In this document: one piece after another, positions 1 to 5,791 of the stretch
Position numbering within the stretch: the first letter of the stretch is position 1
Layout of the letters: the number at the start of each line of letters is the position of its first letter
Source of the DNA: Candidatus Thorarchaeota archaeon
GTDB lineage: Archaea > Asgardarchaeota > Thorarchaeia > Thorarchaeales > Thorarchaeaceae
Direction: 5' to 3'
Length of the DNA stretch: 6,117 nucleotides
Assembly: GCA_020355105.1 (NCBI GenBank)
Contig: CP070658.1
Coordinates: forward strand, 486,072-492,188
Notes under the pieces: model-generated
Database searches by the model: none
What the model saw: the letters and a program-made list of their open reading frames with translations, nothing else
Told to the model about the DNA's origin: nothing
Made by a program: the position numbers and the translations under genes

Positions 1-1253
1 GCCGCAATACGCGCCACTACAATCTCGAGTTCTTCACCCTGAGGAAAGAGTGGCTTCTCAATCCCTCCCTGCCCACTTCGCCCAGAGATCCTCGAAATCT
101 CATCTTGTATTCCCGGCAGTGTCTTCCCAGTAAGGTCATTCATCAACTGGATGAAGTCGCCGCGAATGCGTCCCGTACGCGGATTGATACAGAGCCTATC
201 CGAGGGCTCATCCACCATCTGGGGCGCAAGTTCCCGAAGATATCTGATGACCTCCTTCTCGTCTTCACTCTCGACACCGAGAGATTCACCAACGTCGGCA
301 ATGTACTTCTCAAACGCAGCCTCATCACGGAAGTAGTAGTACAGGTCCCCATACGCATTCTCAAGTCGACGTGGGTCTAGGTCCGGTTTCCACACGTAGA
401 GCCTCTCCCCAACCATTCCGAACCGGACCTCCCCGTTCCTGTCAAGAGCCTCTCGTGTTCCCCGAAAAGTTTCCTCGAACGAACGAAGCCCCTCTTCTGT
501 CAGGTCCAGACTTCTCCGAAGGTCGCAATAGAGTGCCTCTCCTGTTACTAGGTGATCCTCTGCAAGCTTTCGTAGACCATCGGATAGTTTCTCTCTGTCC
601 AGCTCCCCTGGCTCTACATTCTCGAAAGCATCCCTCACTCTCTCGTCGGAGATTTCCCGAGGCCCTACGACCTCCTGGGTACTCTCTTCGCTCAGTATCT
701 CGGCGACATTGGCAGAGAGTTCCACCATGACCCTCCCATCGCGATACCGAACGTGTTCAACGACTCCTCTCAAGATCTCTGTAGAATCGATATCAGCGAC
801 CGCCAGAGTCTTACGGAGAACAGCAGAGTCTGACGTTTCCTCACTGTCATCCGTCTCCACGTCTGTCAGTTTCTCTTGCACAGCAGAGTCTTTCGTGACT
901 TCTTTCAGCCCAGTTTCCGTCGACTCTCGTAGCCGTTCTTCATTCAACTCCTCCCTCAGCCACTCCTCGGCCTCTGCGACCGCGCCCTCCCTTTCCAAGC
1001 GAACTGCTTCGCGGTGCCCCTCTACCTCCTGCTGAAGGTACTCAAGTGCGCGCTGCTCCTGAAACTCCCGGTTGGCCTCCTCGAGCCGCTCCAATGCCCG
1101 TTCCTTCCGTAGCTCCCACTCATAATCTCTGAGCCACTCCAAGGCACGTCGGACGCGCTCATCCCAATCCCTCTCCAACTCCTCCCGGCGCTCGTCCAAG
1201 TCCTCTCTGGTTGACTCGCCTGTTTCTCTCCATCTCCACTTCTCCATCCCCAT
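1..1253 (-). CDS. Large Arg/Glu-rich coiled-coil-like protein, unrecognised, C-terminus outside window
   Basis: The reverse strand reads without a stop from 1253 to base 1, giving 417 codons plus two bases, so the 3' end is missing. I do not recognise the family. Residues about 4-110 are dominated by Glu, Arg, Leu and Trp in long helical stretches (for example EERREELERDW-type runs at 20-30), suggesting a coiled coil. Residues 111-145 are an acidic, Ser/Thr-rich linker in which the tetrapeptide DSAV occurs twice (122-125, 142-145). From about 147 the sequence looks globular, with a strand-rich patch at 161-180, an aromatic patch YGDLYYYF at 301-308 and NPRTGRIRGDF at 357-367. No signal peptide or membrane helix is visible, so it is probably cytoplasmic. 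The start is uncertain: ATG at 1253 and 1247 are in frame just before the charged region, and another in-frame ATG lies at 1325. The ORF begins after a stop at 1368-1370. Coding is certain; function is unknown. Confidence 0.85.
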   Translation of the reverse strand, partial: MGMEKWRWRETGESTREDLDERREELERDWDERVRRALEWLRDYEWELRKERALERLEEANREFQEQRALEYLQQEVEGHREAVRLEREGAVAEAEEWLREELNEERLRESTETGLKEVTKDSAVQEKLTDVETDDSEETSDSAVLRKTLAVADIDSTEILRGVVEHVRYRDGRVMVELSANVAEILSEESTQEVVGPREISDERVRDAFENVEPGELDREKLSDGLRKLAEDHLVTGEALYCDLRRSLDLTEEGLRSFEETFRGTREALDRNGEVRFGMVGERLYVWKPDLDPRRLENAYGDLYYYFRDEAAFEKYIADVGESLGVESEDEKEVIRYLRELAPQMVDEPSDRLCINPRTGRIRGDFIQLMNDLTGKTLPGIQDEISRISGRSGQGGIEKPLFPQGEELEIVVARIA

Positions 1254-1311
1254 GGGACTCACAACTCTTTCCTCTCTCTGGGGAACGTGCTGTGTGTGCA
1301 CGCCGATGAGA

Positions 1312-1333
1312 CATGACCGAGTCATGCCGTGAC
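1312..1333. promoter_or_regulatory. Overlapping inverted repeats, candidate operator before the minus-strand gene
   Basis: CATGAC and GTCATG form a perfect 6-bp inverted repeat around CGA (1312-1326). The GTCA of its right arm also pairs with TGAC at 1330-1333 across TGCCG, so two dyads share a half-site. They lie 59 bases or more upstream of the preferred ATG (1253) of the minus-strand gene, and the first dyad contains the alternative ATG at 1325. This is a plausible transcription-factor site. No clear TATA box for the minus-strand gene was found, so the placement relative to a promoter is unknown. Confidence 0.35.
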
Positions 1334-1402
1334 ACGAACAGATCCTTCTACAGAGTGAATCACCAATCTATCAAGAAACTACTGTTCGAACCGGATACAG
1401 GG

Positions 1403-1484
1403 GCTCCACTCTCCAATGGGAGCAAAAGGCGCTGATAATAGCGTAGTCGTCTTATTCTGGTCCCTAGGCGTCCTGAGAGGACCA
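1403..1484. repeat. Run of three small stem-loops
   Basis: Three adjacent hairpins can be drawn: GCTCC (1403-1407) with GGAGC (1419-1423); CGCT (1430-1433) with AGCG (1440-1443) around GATAAT; and TGGTCC (1458-1463) with GGACCA (1479-1484), whose loop contains a further AGG/CCT pairing. They could belong to a small structured RNA or to terminators, or be chance. No known RNA family is recognised. Confidence 0.25.
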
Positions 1485-1772
1485 TGGCACCCTCATTAAC
1501 CCTCGACGTGACGCCAATCGTACTGAAATGGACACAAAAACCCGACATTTCGTGGATGTTTTCAGATTACACAGCTAGGTGTACACATCACGATATGCTG
1601 CACAACAATCGAGTCTATTCTCGTCGCCATCTAGTTTGAAAGTACTCTACAAGCACGTTCTCGATTTCCTACAACCTCGGAGCCACTTATGTCAGGTTTG
1701 TGGCTCGGGCCTTCGCCGAGTCGGTAGCGAATACTGGACACGACGGAGGGTGCGACATTTTCTTCGCCACAT

Positions 1773-1789
1773 GTATAGTTCAACTATAC
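1773..1789. promoter_or_regulatory. Perfect 17-bp palindrome, candidate operator
   Basis: GTATAGTT and AACTATAC flank a single C, so both 8-bp arms match exactly. The centre (1781) lies about 65 bp upstream of the TATA box of the small membrane protein gene and 100 bp before its ATG. The size and symmetry suit a homodimeric winged-helix or TetR-type regulator. An upstream position like this would fit an activator or a looping repressor. The regulator is not identified; the winged-helix protein encoded at 2931-3281 is one candidate. Confidence 0.45.
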
Positions 1790-1819
1790 CAGAAGCAATT
1801 GGACATCTAGATCTCATCC

Positions 1820-1854
1820 TATGGAACGATTTCCCACAGTTCGTTATATACTAA
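1820..1854 (+). promoter_or_regulatory. Archaeal promoter, copy 1 of a repeated promoter block
   Basis: TTATATA at 1844-1850 is a strong archaeal TATA box. With usual spacing transcription would start near 1870, about 10 bases before the ATG at 1881, so the message would be nearly leaderless. TTCCCACAGT (1831-1840) sits just upstream, over the TFB-recognition position. The whole block matches 3290-3324 at 29 of 35 ungapped positions. A five-codon frame (ATG at 1867, reading MLELE) starts 23 bases after the TATA box and ends with a TGA that overlaps the gene's own ATG (ATGA at 1881-1884). Confidence 0.75.
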
Positions 1855-1880
1855 CTACGTGTTGCCATGCTTGAACTAGA

Positions 1881-2078
1881 ATGAATCAATCCAAGAAACT
1901 ATACTTGGCTGTCGCAGCCGCTTTGATTGCGGTTGCAGTCGTGTTGATGTTGAACGGCCAGATTCTGGGCGTACAGACAACTGACCTCAGTAGGATTCTC
2001 CTGATTATTGCCCTTCCATTGATTGTGAAGGGCAGGAAATACAGGGAAGGAACTGAGACTCAAAGAGAAACCCTATAG
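1881..2078 (+). CDS. Small two-helix membrane protein, function unknown
   Basis: This encodes 65 residues. A short basic N-terminus (NQSKK) precedes a first membrane helix at about residues 7-25 (rich in Ala, Val and Leu). A short linker with a Gln/Asp-rich turn leads to a second helix at about 38-50 (ILLIIALPLIV), and the C-terminal tail is charged (KGRKYREGTETQRETL). By the positive-inside rule both ends should be cytoplasmic. I recognise no family. There is no Shine-Dalgarno site before the ATG, which fits a leaderless message from the TATA box at 1844-1850. The gene is a single-gene unit, closed by the inverted repeat at 2056-2111. Its promoter resembles that of the ABC exporter operon 1.4 kb downstream, suggesting it is expressed together with the exporter. 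A role as an accessory or immunity-type membrane peptide is possible but unproven. Confidence 0.7.
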   Translation: MNQSKKLYLAVAAALIAVAVVLMLNGQILGVQTTDLSRILLIIALPLIVKGRKYREGTETQRETL

Positions 2079-2124
2079 TTTGGGCTTGGATCCTGAACTC
2101 TCTTTGAGTCTTCTCTTCTTCTCC
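2056..2124 (+). terminator. 13-bp inverted repeat followed by pyrimidine tract
   Basis: AGACTCAAAGAGA (2056-2068) pairs perfectly with TCTCTTTGAGTCT (2099-2111) around a 30-base loop. The left arm covers the last codons of the small membrane protein gene and its stop codon is in the loop. The right arm runs into a T/C-rich tract (2112-2124). This is the expected site of termination before the next promoter at 2141. The loop is longer than that of a usual intrinsic terminator. Confidence 0.55.
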
Positions 2125-2140
2125 GAACTCTGCCCATTGA

Positions 2141-2147
2141 TTATATA
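2141..2147 (+). promoter_or_regulatory. TATA box of the membrane protein/winged-helix unit
   Basis: TTATATA stands 50 bases before the TTG start at 2191, predicting a start of transcription near 2167-2170 and a leader of about 20 bases. The flanking sequence does not share the TTCCCACAGT block of the other two TATA promoters. A two-codon frame ATG-GCC-TAG begins at 2165. Confidence 0.6.
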
Positions 2148-2190
2148 ACCTGCTTCGCTTCAGAATGGCCTAGACATTGAGTGTATTGAA

Positions 2191-2934
2191 TTGAAGAATG
2201 ATCAACCTGAACAACTCGAGATATTAGCCCGCCAGAGAGGCATTCTACGAGTGATGCGTAGAAGTCATCGGTTCTTGATGTGGCATATTTTCTCCTCAGT
2301 GTTCGGGATATACATCGTAATGCTATGGGTCATCCTTCTCATCGCGATGATGGACTTACCATTTGAGCTCCTCTCAATTGCTTTTGTTATCATCATCCTA
2401 CCCATCCTTGTTACTCCGCTTCAATACAAGTCCGCAAAGAACCGATTCGGAGCCCTCCAAGAGGCAGGCACTGCTCTCAAGGAGATTGAAGATGCGCTTG
2501 ACGAAAGACACATCGTGCCGGGTCTGACATCATATATCTTTCTCATCTTCGATGTGCTCAGACCTGGTGACAGTCCGGATGATATGACTTCAGAGAATGA
2601 GATTCAGAACCTCCGAAGCCACCTCGCAGGTCTGACAAGAAGGGTGATCACTGAAGTCATCTTTCAAGGTGCTCTGTATACCCTGCTGATTGTCAACTTC
2701 CTGATACCAGAGTTCCTGGCTGCTATTGAACAGGGCACCGCACTGCTATTCCCTTTGATCTTCCTGGCTGTGATTATTGCGATATTAGTGGCTAGATGGG
2801 TCGTCTTCTTCTATTGGCGGCTTCTAGTTAGACGGTGGCTCAACTTCTATCAAGGCTTCATTGCCTGGGGCGAAGAACTGGAGAGGATCATCTCCAATCC
2901 AACAAATGACTATGATGGGAGGACTCCCACATGA
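2191..2934 (+). CDS. Four-helix membrane protein, function unknown
   Basis: This encodes 247 residues from a TTG start. Hydrophobic segments lie at about 33-53, 60-77, 157-174 and 184-204. They are separated by a roughly 80-residue hydrophilic section (78-156) that contains a Glu/Lys/Leu helical stretch (86-105) and an Asp-rich turn (126-133). The N-terminal 30 residues are basic (RVMRRSHR), and an Arg/Trp-rich tail follows the last helix (YWRLLVRRWLNFYQ at 208-221), placing both ends and the central loop in the cytoplasm. I do not recognise the family. The TTG is preferred because residues 1-20 continue the same charged style; the first in-frame ATG is at 2254 and would remove 21 residues. 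The gene overlaps the winged-helix gene by ATGA, so the two are translated together. A membrane sensor or partner for that regulator is an inference from position only. Confidence 0.8.
   Translation: MKNDQPEQLEILARQRGILRVMRRSHRFLMWHIFSSVFGIYIVMLWVILLIAMMDLPFELLSIAFVIIILPILVTPLQYKSAKNRFGALQEAGTALKEIEDALDERHIVPGLTSYIFLIFDVLRPGDSPDDMTSENEIQNLRSHLAGLTRRVITEVIFQGALYTLLIVNFLIPEFLAAIEQGTALLFPLIFLAVIIAILVARWVVFFYWRLLVRRWLNFYQGFIAWGEELERIISNPTNDYDGRTPT
2917..2922 (+). promoter_or_regulatory. Shine-Dalgarno site for the winged-helix gene, inside a small hairpin
   Basis: GGGAGG lies 8 bases before the ATG at 2931. TGGGA (2916-2920) can pair with TCCCA (2925-2929), which would hide part of the site until ribosomes finishing the upstream gene open it. 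This supports coupled translation. Confidence 0.6.
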
Positions 2935-3281
2935 AGCCACCCACTATTCGTCCTCGAACTTGGACACCGGGTCCTAGGAGGACAAAGTATGAGCGGTGGG
3001 TGGAACTCCTTGAGGCATGCGTATGGGAATCACGAACTCAGAGCTGGCTGATGAGGCATTTAGGACTGAAGACCCAGATGATCAAAGAGGACCTTCAATT
3101 CCTTCTTGATGCCGGTCTCTTCGAACAGGTCGACGAACCTGAGGCCGGCATATACGTGTTCAAGACTACTGAGAAGGGGCGAGAGGCTCTGGACCAGTTC
3201 TACACACTCGTAACTCAGTTCTTCACTAGGAGGCATGGATCAATGAAGCACGTAGCCTTTCTTGTCATGGCTTTAGGATGA
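2931..3281 (+). CDS. Winged-helix DNA-binding protein (HTH_45-like)
   Basis: This encodes 116 residues, the usual size for a small archaeal winged-helix regulator. A basic, Pro-rich N-terminus (1-19) is followed by a helix at 20-33, a turn, and a helix-turn-helix at about 36-60, with the recognition helix near KTQMIKEDLQFLLDAG (47-62). The beta wing follows at 63-78 (LFEQV...IYVFK). The motif TTEKG at 79-83, leading into a long helix (84-100), is typical of archaeal winged-helix proteins of the HTH_45/PadR-like kind, where that helix forms the dimer interface. The last 12 residues are hydrophobic (KHVAFLVMALG), which is unusual but too short for a membrane span. The start is set by GGGAGG 8 bases upstream and the ATGA overlap with the preceding membrane protein gene. 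It is a likely transcription regulator of this locus; its targets and signal are not shown by the sequence. Confidence 0.8.
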   Translation: MKPPTIRPRTWTPGPRRTKYERWVELLEACVWESRTQSWLMRHLGLKTQMIKEDLQFLLDAGLFEQVDEPEAGIYVFKTTEKGREALDQFYTLVTQFFTRRHGSMKHVAFLVMALG

Positions 3282-3289
3282 CCAGCGGA

Positions 3290-3324
3290 TATGGACCTTT
3301 TTCCCACAGTCCATTATATAGTAA
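3290..3324 (+). promoter_or_regulatory. Archaeal promoter of the ABC operon, copy 2 of the repeated block
   Basis: TTATATA at 3314-3320 is preceded by TTCCCACAGT at 3301-3310. The block aligns without gaps to 1820-1854 with 29 of 35 bases identical. Transcription would begin near 3340, a dozen bases before the GTG start at 3353. A start-stop pair ATG-TGA lies at 3341-3346, in the same frame as the ATPase gene and 6 bases before its GTG. Confidence 0.75.
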
Positions 3325-3352
3325 ATTCTCACTGCTCCACATGTGAATAATC

Positions 3353-4123
3353 GTGAAAGTCGAGAATCTTTCAATCATTGCTGATGGACTCGCAAAGTCA
3401 TTTGGCTCAGTGAATGCTGTGAATGGACTGGACCTCAATGTTCCAGCTGGCACACGCTTTGCACTTCTTGGGCCGAACGGAGCAGGCAAGACGACTACAG
3501 TTCGCATGCTCTCTGGTCTAATGAAGCCAACAAGAGGAAGTGCATCTGTATGCGGCTATGACATCATCTCTCAAAAGGATGAAGTCAAAGCAGTAACAGG
3601 TCTGTTGCCAGAAACGCCAGGACTCTACTCAAAGCTCTCTGCTACTGAGTTCCTTGAGTTCATTGGTGCACTTAATCGCCTGTATGGAGATGCTCTCCAT
3701 GACCGAATTGATGCCCTACTCTCAATTCTGGGATTAGAAGGTAGGCGGGATGACCTGCTGGAATCTTATTCCTCTGGGATGAAGCAGAAGGTCCTCATCG
3801 CCTCAACTTTACTACATGAGCCCAGTGTCGTGTTCTTGGATGAACCGACCTCAAGAGTTGATCCCTCCGCCAGTTTACTGGTGAAGGAGTTGATTCTTGC
3901 GCTCGCAGAGGAAACCGATACAACTTTCTTCATCTGCACCCACATGACGAGCTTTGCCCAGGACATCTGTGATATCATAGGTATCCTCAACGACGGTGAG
4001 CTTGTGACTGTGGGACCGCCAGATTCAGTTGTTGAGGCAGCCGGTGCATACAGTCTCGAAGAGGCCTACTTGAAGATAGTAGGTAGGAGAGTAGACCGCG
4101 CCGCCCTGCTTGCATGGAGGTAA
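3353..4123 (+). CDS. ABC-2 type exporter ATP-binding protein
   Basis: This encodes 256 residues, the normal length for a single nucleotide-binding domain of the CcmA/drug-exporter type. It should hydrolyse ATP at the inner face of the membrane to drive the permease encoded next. Motifs in order: Walker A GPNGAGKTT at 40-48; Q-loop region LLPETPGLY at 84-92, with Glu where Gln is usual, as in many CcmA-like exporters; signature SSGMKQ at 140-145 in place of LSGGQ; Walker B VVFLDE at 159-164 with catalytic Glu164; D-loop SRVD at 167-170 instead of the common SGLD; and switch His197 in CTHM. The GTG at 3353 is the first usable start, because an in-frame TGA lies at 3344-3346. No Shine-Dalgarno site precedes it, which fits a short-leader transcript from the TATA box at 3314. 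The stop codon overlaps the ribosome site of the permease gene. The substrate cannot be read from the sequence. Confidence 0.93.
   Translation: MKVENLSIIADGLAKSFGSVNAVNGLDLNVPAGTRFALLGPNGAGKTTTVRMLSGLMKPTRGSASVCGYDIISQKDEVKAVTGLLPETPGLYSKLSATEFLEFIGALNRLYGDALHDRIDALLSILGLEGRRDDLLESYSSGMKQKVLIASTLLHEPSVVFLDEPTSRVDPSASLLVKELILALAEETDTTFFICTHMTSFAQDICDIIGILNDGELVTVGPPDSVVEAAGAYSLEEAYLKIVGRRVDRAALLAWR
4116..4121 (+). promoter_or_regulatory. Shine-Dalgarno site that decides the permease start
   Basis: GGAGGT is followed after 7 bases by GTG at 4129, an ideal spacing. The upstream in-frame ATG at 4114-4116 overlaps this site itself, so the GTG is the better start. The site lies over the last codons of the ATPase gene. 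Confidence 0.65.
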
Positions 4124-4128
4124 CAAAG

Positions 4129-5769
4129 GTGACTGGAAACTGGTTTCATATTGCAAAGGCCGAGTTCCAGGTCCAGACAAGCGGCTTTAAGGCCTATAGG
4201 ATGCCTATCGCAATCGGTTTCTCTGTTCTGGGGATCATATGGGCTCTCATCATAGCACCATATGTGATGGCCCTAGTCCTTACGGAGACCCTCGGCATTC
4301 CTCAGTCTGTTCTCGTCATGGTCATGCCTGGCTTGATGCGTGCGGGCATCATGTTCATCTGGGTAATCCTTCTGATCCTGCCCTTGTCGAACGCCTTGAA
4401 GGAGGTAAAGATAGGGCAGTGGGAGATCCTGCTTAGCAACAATGTTCGAACCAGCGAGATATTAGTCGGGTCGTTTGCTGGCAAACTATCGGTCTATGGA
4501 CTCTATGTGCTCTATCTGGCTCCGCTCTTGGTTGCACCTTTTGCTGAGGCTCTGGAGGTATCACCTGCTGGACAGGCCCTCATGTACATCACAATCTTCG
4601 TGGTCACCGTGGGCACAATATGGCTGTCCCAACTAATCGTGACGGCGATTCAATCAAAGCTTGCGGCGTCACCACGCGGTAAGGACCTTGCCAACGCTCT
4701 AGCCATTGCACTTAGCTTTGTAGCAATTCTACCACTCGTGGGCCTGCAGCTCTTCGCTCCATTGATGTCAGAGATTCTGGGAATGAATGTATTCTTGATA
4801 TTCCCATTCACTTGGGGCGCAGATCTAGTGACTCAAATGGCTGTAGTGTTCAACGGTACAGGTCTAGCAGTTGGCAGCCTGGACGCGACGCTAGGTTTCC
4901 ATTGGTCCATCAATGTTCTGCTTCTGGGATGCTTCAGCGTGGCACTTGTTGTCCTAGGACTGCTGTCTGCTGATCGCCTCTTCACCATCAGAGTAAGTAC
5001 TGGGACTAAGTCGACGAGAACTAGTCACAATGAGAACTTGGCACTGCGCGGAGTTCGTCGAGTAGCTGCGGGCTCATTTGGCGTGCTGGTCGTGACTGGC
5101 CTCAAGGATTTTGGACGAAAGGCACAGAATCTTTCTCGTCTGACTCTACTCATGCTCCTCGCCCTAACAGTTCCCATCTTCATCTACATCAGAGCTGGGG
5201 AATTCGATCTGACATCGGTCAATATAATGATATCATTGATGCTTGGTTTCCTAGGGGTTCAGGTCTTTGGCGGTTCTGGTTTCCTTGAGTCGAAAGACCA
5301 GCTATGGACGATTCAGGCAGCACCACAGGGTGTAAGGAGATACATGCAGGCAAAGACTGCTCAGTCTATCCTTCTCATTGTTCCTGTTGCCCTTCTCCCA
5401 GCTGGCCTCTACACAGTACTGCTTGGACTCGAACCAGGTCAGATCTTCTTCCTAGTTTCAAACTCGTTCGTTAGCTGTGTGGGTGGTGCACTAGTCGGAA
5501 TGGGAATCGCAGCGAATAATCCGACATATGAAGACACTAAGAGTGGGGCCTACACAACGAACAACCTCAGAGCGATGGGCTTGGTAGCTGTGTCGTTCAT
5601 GTGGCATTTCATTGCTGATATGGTGCTATCTATGCTCGGTTTCAGTGCAGTGATGAACTACATCTGGGAGTCCCAGACTCTCTCAATTCTGGCTCAGATT
5701 ATACCTCTACCGATTGTTGGTTTGGTAGTAGTCTCAATCGGTTGCCACAGATTGTCAAACCGAGAATGA
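4129..5769 (+). CDS. ABC-2 type exporter permease, two fused halves
   Basis: From GTG 4129 the protein has 546 residues (551 from the ATG at 4114). It is very hydrophobic, with about twelve membrane segments in two sets. The first half has segments near 26-50, 60-88, 118-142, 150-175, 189-213 and 260-281. A hydrophilic linker runs from 283 to 310. The second half has segments near 338-354, 363-382, 412-434, 438-462, 481-505 and 518-540. Each half opens with an amphipathic cytoplasmic stretch (KAEFQVQTSGFK at 10-21; LKDFGRKAQNLSRL at 325-338) and has a comparable cytoplasmic loop after its second segment (QWEILLSNNVRTSEI; QLWTIQAAPQGVRRY). This suggests tandem ABC-2 domains in one chain, so a single permease would pair with a homodimer of the ATPase. 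It starts 5 bases after the ATPase stop, so the two are certainly one operon. The exported compound is unknown; lipid, peptide and drug export are all possible. Confidence 0.9.
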   Translation: MTGNWFHIAKAEFQVQTSGFKAYRMPIAIGFSVLGIIWALIIAPYVMALVLTETLGIPQSVLVMVMPGLMRAGIMFIWVILLILPLSNALKEVKIGQWEILLSNNVRTSEILVGSFAGKLSVYGLYVLYLAPLLVAPFAEALEVSPAGQALMYITIFVVTVGTIWLSQLIVTAIQSKLAASPRGKDLANALAIALSFVAILPLVGLQLFAPLMSEILGMNVFLIFPFTWGADLVTQMAVVFNGTGLAVGSLDATLGFHWSINVLLLGCFSVALVVLGLLSADRLFTIRVSTGTKSTRTSHNENLALRGVRRVAAGSFGVLVVTGLKDFGRKAQNLSRLTLLMLLALTVPIFIYIRAGEFDLTSVNIMISLMLGFLGVQVFGGSGFLESKDQLWTIQAAPQGVRRYMQAKTAQSILLIVPVALLPAGLYTVLLGLEPGQIFFLVSNSFVSCVGGALVGMGIAANNPTYEDTKSGAYTTNNLRAMGLVAVSFMWHFIADMVLSMLGFSAVMNYIWESQTLSILAQIIPLPIVGLVVVSIGCHRLSNRE

Positions 5770-5791
5770 CCCTAAGATTGAGATGCACTGT

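Larger units (their letters stand above)
1254..1880. other. Gene-poor intergenic region between divergent genes
   Basis: This stretch lies between the minus-strand gene and the plus-strand small membrane protein, so it must hold the control regions of both. Two open frames cross it (62 codons on the minus strand at 1360-1548 and 91 codons from a GTG on the plus strand at 1579-1854). Neither has a recognisable fold, and the second runs straight through the promoter of the next gene, so I treat both as chance. What is visible is regulatory or structural: inverted repeats at 1312-1326 and 1773-1789, stem-loops between 1403 and 1484, and a promoter at 1820-1854. Confidence 0.6.

Noticed and set aside
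820..891. ACAGCAGAGTCT twice, 60 bases apart
   Set aside because: It encodes the repeated DSAV in the acidic linker of the minus-strand protein; a short in-frame duplication in low-complexity sequence is the likely cause.
105..1035. Several plus-strand frames opposite the large minus-strand gene
   Set aside because: They are Ser/Arg/Pro-rich shadows caused by the purine-rich coding strand on the other side.
1383..1392. TGTTCGAACC, which recalls the T-loop of a tRNA
   Set aside because: No T stem, anticodon arm or acceptor stem can be drawn on either strand around it.
1360..1548. 62-codon minus-strand frame
   Set aside because: Its composition looks random, it has no ribosome site or promoter, and it crosses the stem-loop cluster.
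1579..1854. 91-codon plus-strand frame from a GTG, with one CQVC motif
   Set aside because: It runs through the 17-bp palindrome and the TATA box of the next gene, shows no fold, and has only a weak AGGT overlapping its start codon.
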